DNA of 64,000 bases. Source: Daldinia sp. FL1419 (lineage: Eukaryota; Ascomycota; Sordariomycetes; Xylariales; Hypoxylaceae). Shown here piece after piece: positions 45,818-57,208 of this stretch. Both the position numbers and the translations under genes were made by a program. The first letter of the stretch is position 1. Every line of letters begins with the position of its first letter. The notes under the pieces were generated by a model. The model saw only the letters and a program-made list of their open reading frames with translations. It searched no databases and was not told the origin of the DNA. Where the stretch lies: contig MU623340.1 of assembly GCA_025201765.1 (NCBI GenBank), positions 682,001 to 746,000 on the forward strand, read 5' to 3'.

Positions 45818-47977
45818 TTAATGCGTCAATTGGCATTCTCTCCATAAATCAAATGTTATGATAAGTATACCTCTCTTCGTTGTATGACAATCCAGGAGAT
45901 GTGAACAAGTTGACAGACAGTGAAAATAGATACGAATAGACGTTTCCGGAAGCCACCCTGTGTTGGGATTCCACTGAGCTACAAGTGTACCCGAGTCATC
46001 ATCTTCCTTAACCGTGAACCGTAGATCCTGTTTGACCTGGGTGTGCTCCAAGATTCTCTGGTCACCCTGGTTAATCGCCTGTTGTCGATACCAGTATCTG
46101 GAGCGACCATCTTCTCGAAAAAGCATCAACGGTACTTGGTTAACAGCGTCCGTAAAGAGGTGCCTGGTAATATTGAACAATAAAGATGCCTCTGTGATTT
46201 TGGTGGAAATCCCTAGCTCATCCTTCGCCCCCTTTATCGTCAACCACTTCCCGTGCACCTTAAATAGGTTCTGCGAGTACGAGTAGAACGAATCCAACCC
46301 CACGCTTCCAGCCTTAACGAATATCACATCCGCACTGGCCGTTTGGGTGCATGAACCAAGGCTGGCCCTGATTAGTTGGGCAACGGACTTTGCGAACCCT
46401 GTTTCCGGAATGTCAATAACTTCGCCTTCTGAGAATCGATTCGTTGCCTCTTCTTCCGCCGTTCTAAATCCGCAGCTCTTTAGGATTGTCCAGTAGGACT
46501 CGCTGATCTCTAGAGGCTTGCGACCCAGACCGTAGACAATCTCGTCAAACCGTGTGTTCTATGTCATGTAAGCAAGTGCACCTTTCCGATTAAATAAGAA
46601 GAAGAGTAATACATGCCTGAATTCTCTCCTTGGCTGAATAGAGCCACCTATCTTTGAACTCTTCAAGGAGGTAAGTCTTGATATGGCTCGTCATGTCTGA
46701 AGTAACATGATACTCTGCCTGAGACACGTCTGCGTATTCTGGTTGATCAGAATTGAGGAGTTCGTGGAATTTCTCGACTAGGTTGCTTTGAAGACGGAAG
46801 GCCGAGCCCCAAATGTCTAGGATAGCCGTCGACTCATACCAGGCATCGGCTACGAACACTTTCTCTCGATTTACGACTCCATCTGCGAAATTATATCCGT
46901 ATCGCAGCTTTTTTCCAGTGATACTAGCAGATTCATCATTATTGAACTCTTTCAGTAGCAGACCCTTTAAGTAGATGCTTCCGCAAAATCGATCGTCGAG
47001 AATCAAGTCACCCTTTCCCGTCCTCACGATCTCGCCCGTACTAAAACTCTGTAAGAAAAGCGCTGACTTGGTCCAACGTTTGAACTGCCTTTTGCTGACC
47101 TGATTCTTTACCATCCTCGGGCCTCTATTCCTATCCCAACCAATGCCCTCGCCGCCGATGAAAAATTGGACATCTTCTTCGGGTGAAACTGTGATCGGGA
47201 TACGGGCATTTTTCACATCATTCGATGTTTGGGTATGGACCTTTTCGATTTCGTCACGTCTCATCGGAGTAATTTTCGCAGTAAGTCGCTGCCGACCAGT
47301 AAAGTCGAATATCCAAGAGCACCCTCCAGAGTAACATCGAACTGCGTGGTTCTGGGGTCGTCTTAGAAGAACTAGAAGAGCAATTTTGAGGCCCTCTCCA
47401 CGTTCTCCCGCCTGCCTCGTGTCACCCTGCTTGCTGATTACTCCCATATCAAGGTGCCAGGGCTGAAGTGTGGCATTTCGATTCACAACCTCCACCGTAC
47501 CAACCTCGCCCCTCCTGAACCACCTGATATATCCAAGGCACTCCGATATTTCAGTCTTCCTCTTCTTAGAATGTCTGGCACCGAAAGCTACATATACAAT
47601 TGTATCAATTTCTTCCTTGCGTATAACTCGAAAGCTATCTTCAGCGATCCCGAAAGATTTAACGATTCCATCTCTCCTGTATATGCAGCGGTTAGCTAGG
47701 ATAACATGAAGCTAGAGGCATAGAAGACATCGATCTACCAGTTCTGTAAAAGCTCGCGAAATGCTTCTGCAGGACCCCAGTGAGGAGCATAAATAGAAAT
47801 AATGGGTACTTTTATTGACGTTCCCCGGTAGACGGATTTGAATGTGGTCCTATAGGGCTCATCGAAAGTATTAGGTTCGTCGAAAGTATCAGACTCATCA
47901 AGAGAATCAGACCCGTCATCTCCCGAGAGGCTGTAGGACTTCGGGGGAACCTCCGGTGGCGGCGGTGCGGAAGCCAT
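45818..47977 (-). CDS. Unknown protein with GHKL-like (HSP90/MORC-type) ATPase signature
   Basis: No named family can be fixed, but the first 200 residues look like a GHKL ATP-binding fold. An N-box is seen as EAFRELLQNWRDGI (71-84; candidate catalytic Glu75, Mg-binding Asn79, Asp82). A D-x-G element (HLDMG, 154-158) and a glycine loop GERGEGLK (170-177) follow before a beta-rich region (CYSGGCSWIFDF). Exons 47977-47739, 47676-46617 and 46558-45818 give 679 aa. The first intron is GT-AG; the second (46559-46616) begins GC (CAG|GCATGT), and the nearby GT alternative gives an immediate stop. The rest of the protein (200-679) has no recognised domain. The C-terminus is uncertain, since an intron near 45830 could switch frame. 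It is tandem to SWC2 on the same strand with a 1.26-kb spacer. Confidence 0.68.
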
Positions 47978-50900
47978 GTCGTAGTCTTCTGTATGCGAGA
48001 GCAGTCAGGGTAACCAATTCTTCACGATGAACTTACGAAGCACTCATAACAGGTGTAGTATCTGCACCTAAAGAAGGCAGCGGATCGGTAGAGTTTAAAC
48101 TCAAGTAGAATGGGAGGCTGAGATGTCTAAACTTTGCTGTTTGCATTTTCTTCCAAGTTCTGTGGTAGTATGAGTAACAATACACTCACACGCGCACACG
48201 TCTAAACTGATGCGTATCCCCAATCATACTTTTCCATGTACAGGACTTATAAAACAACGTTGGCAACTTTCAATTGACCCCTTTATTAACAAAGCTCCTT
48301 TACTTGTATTGGGTAGATCGATCTCCCAGTTTAGTTTATATGACTCCGTAGGCTACTTTACGTCTAGTTCAATGTGTTATATGTGCAATCTTTATACTAA
48401 GACTGATTTGAGCTTTGATGCTTGACAATATTATACTCAATTAAGAGTTTCTTCTATATAATTTAGAAACCCTGATTGCTAAGGATGTGGTAAACATGCT
48501 CATGGATGCATGCAAAGAGGAGAAGTAGGTAGGTATCAACAGCAAGATGTTAGTAACCTTGTTAATAAAGAAGCCAGACTGAAAAACTGGATAAATTACA
48601 TTATGGAGAATAATACTTATTATAGCTAGGTACTCTTACTGAAAGTCGAAATCGTTATCTTCTAACTACTAGTAAGTCAGTTGAGAGCCTCATATAATCA
48701 ACCATCTCATATTTCATCAATTCATGACTCAACACCAACGTTTAAACGTTTATCACGTATTAAAACGGTCATAATTAGAGCCGTCTCTTAATTAGTATAG
48801 TGCTTCGAAACAAGATAGTGAGTACATGTATGTATAGTTCTAAGAAGTAGGCTTTACCTACCTCTTATCAACCCTAGTGAAACCCAGAGACTAATAATTC
48901 GCAACATCATCACGAAGAGGAATAACCAGGCAAAGCCTAACTAGCGCTTCTCAAATAGTAAGTTGGAATGACATGCTTTATTCCTTACTAGCTTATCGCT
49001 GACATCTGCCGAAGAGTGACGCCACATAAATAAGCCCCTATCTCCTGACTCGTCTCGTCGTAAAAAGTCGTGCCCTAGGGGTAGCCAACTAGGTTAACTA
49101 CCTACCTAGGCATGGATATCAAGTATGTAATATACATGATAAGGCCTCTAATAGGAAGAAACTAGATACCATTGTCATGTCGGTAATAGCCACGCCCTTC
49201 GTAACCGAGGAGTAGGCATTCCCTCATGGACATCTTCGTATCTTACTTAGACTAAGATAGGGAGGGGCGTATGACCAGCAGAAACCCGCTTCTTCCGCAA
49301 CGACTGCACACAAATGCACAACACCACGGACGATAGAGCAAAAGTCATCACGGAGCGATCTACATCTACCCGCCCTCCCGCGCAACAAAAATAACCCAAA
49401 CCTAAACCCAACCCCACGGCGTCCGCTCCCCTAGCCAGAGCACTAAACAATACTAGAATCCCGCACCCGTCCCCCCTCTCGGCACCCTCGGCATCTTCGG
49501 AGTTTACCTTACGTACTCACGCCGGACTCTTCTCGGTCCACATTCGTCATAGAGAAGAGCCAGAGCAAACTTTCCCGCTCCCGCCCCCCTCCGTATCTAC
49601 TAAGCGGCACCCCTCGGCCTTGGCTTGGGTAGGTAGTGTAGCGTAGCGCAGTACTAAAAAAAGAAACTCGGAAAAAAAAATAATAAAAAAAATAAATGAA
49701 TAACTGCTTGAAGAAGAAAAAGAAAAAAGAAAAAAAGAAAAAAAAAGATTGGAAGCCGAAATGCGGATCGGAGAAAATCGAAATCGTCGATGACTATTGC
49801 ACATGCATGTCGTAGACAAAACCTGACCAACCGTAGAAAAAAACAAAGGGACAAATCCAAGCTGCCGGAGACAACCACGTGGAGAAAGCTGAGCCTCTTG
49901 CATTACGTGTCTATGTGTTGTGTGTGCATATAGACTCTATGTAATATGTTTATTAGTCTATGCATCATACATCATACTATCATACCATTGTATAATATCA
50001 TAAAAATAGTCTGATAATGAAATTTTTAATTTTTCCTTATCCACCCTACCGGCTCTCAGGAAACTTTTACTCGATACTTTCATTCGATACTTTAGCTCGA
50101 TACTTTCGCTCGATACCTACTATGTACTACGACACTTGTTAAGCTCCGCTAGCGTGGGATCGCGATCAAGCTTACAAGATGATGTACTGTATTGTATATA
50201 TTTTATGATTGATTGCGCAATTACAACCCTATCTAATGTAGTATAGTAGCCCGAGGAACCACCATGAACCCTACGTCACCTTTTATCAACTGTCGTCGTA
50301 CAGTCCCCAGTCGCACAACCCGACTTCTCGTTCTACTCATTATCCACCCCCCTGAAATAGCGAGAAATGAACTGGTATATACCGGATCCGGAAAATGCCA
50401 TCATGCCAATAATGCTAATCGTATCCAAAACAAAAAAAAATAAAATAAAATTTGTACGCCCTGGCTGCACCCCGGCTAAGTTGTCGTTCCAAATACAAAA
50501 ATAGCAAAACTAGGTACGCCAGGGGTAAAAACATGGAGATGCCCTTTGACAAATACGCCAGTCCTGTTCCCATGCCGCCATTTTTCTTTTTAATGCAAGA
50601 TCCGTTCCTACTGTATGCAAAACTTGTATCAGTACGGTAGGTCGTACCTGATACCCCAAAAGATTACTATGAACATATGAAAGAATAAGGAATTAAAATG
50701 TGAAGAATCGCCGACATGGACTTCTATGTATATCCGAGAGCGTGGGGCCCCATAAAAGCCGGCACGTCCGGCAACGTCGGGAGTCTGGGGGTATCGAAAT
50801 CGGGCACGGATCTCTCCGCGAGCCCCAGATAGAAAAACCTTTCTTGGCAGCACCTAGAGCAAATTATTTCGTAAAGCGTCCATGTTAGAGAAATGTCCTT

Positions 50901-51264
50901 GCCGCTTTTCCCCATTGTAGCTGGGGGACCTTGAGAAACAAATCCTAATCGGGAGATTCGGGTGTATTGATGTGACCGTTGCGTGGTTGGTTGTAAAATG
51001 ACAAGGTGTAATATCGAAGTCGTGGGGGAGTCGTATGTATTCTTATCTCCTTGCTTGAATTTGTATCTGGGAACCACCCCGCATTCGGTCGATGTAACCA
51101 GGCCGGAGGTCTCGACATAACTGCAATGGAGCTGACTCCCCACGCCAATGCATTGAGCTGACCTACCGAGTGTGATAAAATCGGGCGATGCGTATGGGAA
51201 AAAAAACTCTCCGAAGCTCACGTCAGCACTGCGGTGGGCCAGAACTCGTTTTTAGACCGTCCGC
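47978..51264. other. 3.3-kb gene-poor region upstream of the GHKL-like gene
   Basis: AT-rich sequence without a frame I can support. It has an ACCTACCTAGG motif at 49098-49108, A/T-rich runs at 49655-49748 and a 13-bp tandem repeat at 50071-50117. Confidence 0.4.
50071..50117 (+). repeat. 13-bp tandem repeat (TCGATACTTTCNN)
   Basis: Four successive units beginning TCGATACTTT are visible, spaced 13 bp apart; the last is partial. Confidence 0.8.
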
Positions 51265-52436
51265 TCAGCGACTAACTATCGGTGTAACTAACTCGATACT
51301 CTTGGGTCTCGAGTAGGCGCCCGGTTTTCTGGAGGGCAATGGTCGGTCCGTCATTCCACCTTGAGGGAATCCATAGCCCGTAACTGCATAGCCGTTATCG
51401 TAAGTTGACGAGTAAAAATTATTGGTCGATTTCGTATACGACGTACTGGGGCTGGTAACAGCGCTGCGTGTAAACGGCCAAACTGCATTACCCGATATTG
51501 GTGAAGTCGGGCTCACCGGCCGTATGCTTAATGACCTCAGGGCTGAAACGGCATTGGTGTATTGGCCAGTTGTTGGTGTTGTGGGAGGTGACCAACGAGA
51601 CGGTGAGGCGCGTGGGATGATGTCTCGGGGTTCCGAGTTTCCAACCGAGTAATACGGTAGATTGGTACCGAAGCCGTCTTGTCCCTTAGATGGGTGGCGC
51701 GATAATGATACTCTTACGCTCGCATTTTGGTCACGCTCTCGGCATCTGGTCTAGACGTCAGTAATGGGAATTATCTATTGGTCAGGTCAAAAGTGGCTTA
51801 CGCTTCGGAGCAATATAAAAACTTCTCATCTTGTGGGGTGAATTGCTTTTCGCAGGTCATGCTGTAGATTCAAGACAGGTTAGTAAATTGTCTACAAAAT
51901 AGTTTCGTGGGATGCAGGAACAGTTGGGTTGGTTACACAAGACACCCCCGGCGATGATCACCCGCATGGCTTGATCGAGTGGTGACGCAGCCCACGCAGA
52001 TTGCCTGAAGTGGCATAAGTGTTGCGCAGAACAAGAGAAAAAGGGAACCCGATCTCACCCTTCCCAGGTGCAAAATGACGTTAGGTAGAACATCAAGGAT
52101 ACAACATGGACGGCGAGCCTCGCAGCAGCATCGAGATCAAGGGAACCCCGTAGAGTAAAATCGTACGAAATAAACCAAGAAAACAAGAAAAAAAAATACG
52201 CACCAAAATTGAGGGAAGCTCTCTCGCTCATCTTCAAACCAACGTTCTTCTTCCCATTCCCTTTCTCGGTCCCTCGGGTTTTTACCTAGCTTTTGCACTA
52301 TCTGTGGTGTTGACTTCCTAGTCAGCGTCTGCGGGCGCCTAGGCTTCGAGACATCCGAAGTTGTGACCGCCTTGCGAACATCAGTCGTAGAGCTATTGGT
52401 CGAAGCATGACCGGATTTGCGACGACTGTGGTGCAT
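51265..52436 (-). CDS. Ecl1-like life-span regulatory factor, zinc-binding
   Basis: Resembles the Ecl1 family (life-span regulatory factor domain), small zinc-binding proteins that in fission yeast extend chronological life span under sulfur, zinc or nitrogen limitation. Exons 52436-52204, 51861-51802 and 51745-51265 give 257 aa; introns are 342 and 56 nt and keep frame. The metal site is built across exon junctions: CMTC (78-81) and LYCSEACRERD, i.e. Cys78, Cys81, Cys95, Cys99. Before it lies a charged segment (DREREWEEERWFEDERESFP); after it a long Ser/Thr/Pro/Tyr-rich tail. The exon-1 ATG begins MHHSRRKSGH. The 342-nt first intron is unusually long here, and the upstream region is gene-free for almost 10 kb. 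Confidence 0.8.
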
Positions 52437-55400
52437 TGGAACTATGTAATTGGCCCTGGCAACAAGCCTAGGCCAAAACCAACTGTTCGAGAGAGCAACA
52501 GAAGATTGCTTGCTAGATGGCTAGCTTAGTAGGGAAACCCTTTCTAATATATTAGAGAGGGGTTGAAAGGTGGGGAGATCCCGCGATAGTTTTTGGCGAT
52601 TTTTTGAAAGTTGTATCGAAGTTGTCTTGTGAATTTCCAGATTATAGCACTTCCAATTAATGGAACAGACCACCGAGGGGGGGGGAGGCGAATTAATGTG
52701 TTTTTAATCTCTCGTTGTTCTTAGAGCTGAATTGATAGATAAGGTGAAAGAACCAAAACGGCATGAGGTACTAATATTATCTTCTAAGACCGGGATGCCA
52801 AGTTTGGCAGGAAAAAAGAACCGGGGAGCAGCAGACAAAACGGGGATAAGCAATATATTGCGTGCTCGGCTTCAAAGGGCAATAGAACACGGAATGACGG
52901 CGTCGACGAGCGAATTGTGGCTCAGTCACGTTTATGCGCGTCTTTCCCAATTGCTCCCTTTGCACTCTTTGATCAAATGTGATGATAACTTCGCCTGTGA
53001 CTTGTGAACGAAGAAAGCTCGTAATAAGTGTGGTACGTTAGAGGCAATATAAGTCTTGGTGGTGTAACATGTACCAGGATAAGTCAAGTTTGTTGGCGGC
53101 GTTTATTAGTTGTGTAAGTCGGACTTTTCGGATATGTCTTGGGGCACAGAAAAACAAAATTGCTAGTATGTGCAGGTAACAATTGTAACAATTGAATGTT
53201 CAAGATACTCAAGTACTATGAAGGCTCAAGTTTCTCAAGATATAGATATTATGGTAATATGATATTGAAAGATGTTATGCTAGAGGAGGAGACCACAGCT
53301 GAATTTTGGTCGAAGAATTAAATAGGAACTTCGAAGCTTGGAAGTTTTTTTTGAAGATTTGAGAAAGAGACAAGAGGCGGGATGCAGTGGATGATATATT
53401 CTAACACCCTTGAAATTGTTTCGTACCATACCTCTTTTTTCACTCCTTGGTCTGGCTGACACTGTACATGGCTGCAACATAGTTTTGGCAGGTAAGGTAA
53501 GGTACCGCATGTATCTGCTAGGGTTATGTATGTTCTTGTCTGGATGACTTTTTTTCTTCTCTTTTTTTTAATGGAGGAAGGGTACATTGGGACCTGGGCT
53601 TTACTGGGCATTGGCTGGTGGTAGACCGGGTACAAGATAATAGTGTACGTACAGATGATTAGGTACATGCAGATAGAGGTACAAATGGTACAGATGATAC
53701 AGGAATACAGATGTGTGTGCACAATAATCAACCAACTATGACTCTTTCTCTTATTCGCCCTTCCCCTTTTAACTTTGCAAGTGGTTGTGTGCGTGCTTTC
53801 ATTGGTTATCAAGTGCTCATAATGCCGAAAGCGGAGATGCGACCCAAGACTGGGGGTTTGAGCCAATTGTGTGTGACTACTACATTGTCTTGGACTATCA
53901 CGACAGAGCTTCTATTAGCGCCTAGCCCTTTTAGACTCTTAAGTTGGGACAGGTGAACGAAGACTCATTGAATATGGGGTCAGGAGAGAAAAAAAAAAGA
54001 CGAGAAAATTTTTTATTCTTCCCCTTGCAAGGTCGAGTTGACTATTAACAATTAACTCTGCCTTACCGAAACACACTACCAAAACTGGCCAATTCTTTAG
54101 TATTAATGCGTTTGACAGGCTAATTCATTTTAAGTAACGCTCTTGAGTTACCCGAGCGGTCCAGCATTAGATACTTACATATAATACCTATTTGCTTGCC
54201 CTACATATCACATACATATATCAGGCATGTACGTTACCTTAGGTACGTGCATAAATAACAAATAGATACTGTAGCTAATTACTGTAGCTTTAGGTGTTCA
54301 AGTTATTTATTGCATAGCCTTTTTTTTAGTAAGTCTCAACACCATGGCAAGAAACAAACGGATAGCGACGTAGAACAAGATACTGGAACATAACGAACAT
54401 GCAATGGAACATCCACAGCAGGGATGATGATGTAGCAGGATGGATTGCTTGGCGTTGTAAGAGTTATACGTAGGTATATACGTAGGTCTATAGGGTATAT
54501 ACACCTTGATAAAACCTTCGAGAGTTCCTATATGCAGGTTTATATTGGGCGGTTTAGATTGATTAGAATCTTTTAGAACTTGGAAGGAGTTCACGGCAGG
54601 GGTTAAGATGGCTCGGGATTCCAACATGCACTCCCGTTGTACATTGCCATTCGCACATTCGCACATTCGCACACTGGCCCCGACTTCTATACTTACATGA
54701 TACCTTCCACCTTCCATGACCTCCGTACGTCTCTACGATGTAGGTAGGTACCTACGCACGAAAGGTACATACTACATATCATGTAGTATAAATAATGCAA
54801 GCAACATAAGCTCCGCTGCGGTTCGCGGGACGAGGGATACCACCTACATAAGGCACCCGTACATGCGGGATTGGCCACTTAAAAAGCCACTTATACATTG
54901 TGGGTGATCGTTATGCACATCGCAAAGTTTCCCGACGGACGACGGGTTATTTACGATATTTTGCCAAACTAAAACATTTTAACCTAATCTTTTGTGTTGT
55001 CCAATATTCTCGTCCAATAGTAATTGAATCCGTTTATATTTTTCTACCATGTACACTACATATGCTCTATATATGCTACAGTTTTATTGTCGTCGTTGTA
55101 AACGTTTGTTGCGCCATCCAGGTGTCTCCGTGAGATGTATGTCTGCCCATCCAGGTTGACGATTTATCGAAGAATCATCTCTCCATCCTCTCCATATTTC
55201 GGCGCAATTTGTCCCACAATTGCTCATAGAGATTGTATAATGCCTGTACAATGCGGTGAACAGAAACAAAAGGATCTAGGGAGAAGGGAAAAAAGGACAA
55301 AAAAACTTTATATGGATTCGGCGAAATTCATCCATCAGATGTCGCGATTAGGTGCTACGTAAGGATGGATAAGTTGGTCAGTCTATGGCCTACGCCATAG

Positions 55401-57180
55401 GCTACAAATCCAAGGTACGCATTACTTGGGTCCCTCTAGAGTCTATTCAAACACGGTTGCGGATCAGATAAAGGATTGGTCGGTATTCAATCAGGCACTG
55501 TGCCTACGTACCTAACTTAACCTAATCCCCATCCCCATTCCTATCCTAGCGTACGATACGATACACGCACTACACTCTTTACGCTCTTTACGCTCTTGTG
55601 TAGGTATGCGTAGGTCGGTATCTATTTTAGTACTTCCGTGATGGATGCAACTCAATCCGAGCCTCGAATTGGCTACCTACCTATGTTCGAAATCCCACAC
55701 ATTGCACATATGTAAATAAAATAAGATAAAAACAGGTAGCCATAACCTACATATAAGCTTCAATGGTTGTGAGTTGGAATTAGCCATGGGATTAATAAGA
55801 AAAATTATAGGTTTAGCACGAGGAATAGTTATGACGACCTTGTTTCAAAACCAACTCACCTCATCCATCGTCTCAAGCACGTTTTTTTAGTCCTCTACTT
55901 GAAAATTATTGGGTGGATTCGCACGTGTTTGAGTTCGTCGATTTCCAGAGGCACAAATCGTCCCGGGACCCATGAAACTTGCTCTTTCTAGGCTCGAGCC
56001 CGGTTTAAACTCTGCCCTGGCAGCCTTTGGGCTAGCACCCGAAAGTGTGCTTTAGGTGTGGGCTGTATGTAAGCTATTAGGGTACTGTATTGTACTGTAC
56101 TCGCGTCGTATCAGACTAGTCCCACCACCGCGGCATTCCCCCGTTAGGAGCTAAGTTTTAAGTACATACGTTAACGTCCCAACGTCCTACCGTCCTACCG
56201 TCCCGCAAGGTAAGGAATAGTAAGGAGGTAAGGAGGTGCAAACTGTTGCAAATGCGGTTTAACGGTAGCCAAGGCAAGTAGGAACAATATAGTTTTGACT
56301 AGTGTGCTAGTCTATTAGTTTTTACCTTTGATGTACCTAGTAGTATACACACATAATATTGTATATAACCTACGATAGGTCAATGCCGTACTAGGTAGCT
56401 GGTAATAACTTCCAATCCGGTCCTGAAGCAGCTCGAGCTTTCCAATCATATATGGAAATGTTATATGCTATATGGAATCATACATGGGAATCATACATCA
56501 TACATGGCAATGGCAGGCAATAGCAGGCAATAACAGGGTAGCGGCGATGGGCAAACTTACCTAATGTCGGGTTCCCGTGTTGCCGCCCACAATTGTCGAT
56601 TGTTCTTAATTGACCATCTCCAGTTATCCGGGACTCTACCCTACATTCTATACATTCTACATCCCCCCTTCTCCTCCTTTTCCAACGTTGGTCTCTGCTA
56701 CTATGCCATTATACCAATATATCACTCTACCAGTTACTACCCAGACTTTAATACACTCTATCCAGACAAATTAGATCGAAGATTTAGGATTTTAGGCCTT
56801 TCCGATACGCAATTCCCATCGACACGCCATCTCGAATAAATCGGCATTCACTATTTCTCATCTTTTTACCGTTGCAGTGATATACTTGGGTTGCAGCCCG
56901 TATGGCAAGTAATTAAGTCTGAGGCTGTCCGACGTCGCTTTTTTCGCCTTTATGTCTTCCCCGGCATATCCCCAGTTGACCAGGTGTTCTCCTTATGCGC
57001 TCCCCAATGTCCCCAAATGTTCTAAAGGCGCATGACTGCCGATCCGGTGCTGGAGATCTTCAAACCTCTGAGAACGCCCCATCGTGTCAATTGATTAGTT
57101 TGAACTTCGGCTATCTGTAAATGATAGTTGATCAATCTCGTTACCCCTCTTTGAATAGCTCTCAAGCCCCCCTGGCGCCC

Positions 57181-57208
57181 GGTCTGCTTGGTCTGCTTGG
57201 TCTGCTTG
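57181..57208 (+). repeat. Tandem repeat GGTCTGCTT
   Basis: Three consecutive copies of a 9-bp unit are visible, and a diverged copy follows. Confidence 0.75.

Noticed and set aside
50724..51221. 165-codon open frame on the minus strand below the Ecl1-like gene
   Set aside because: Composition is not protein-like, there are no clear splice signals, and it overlaps the probable 3' untranslated region of the Ecl1-like gene.
55381..55405. Palindrome-like GGCCTACGCCATAGGC
   Set aside because: Imperfect and short; expected by chance at this length.
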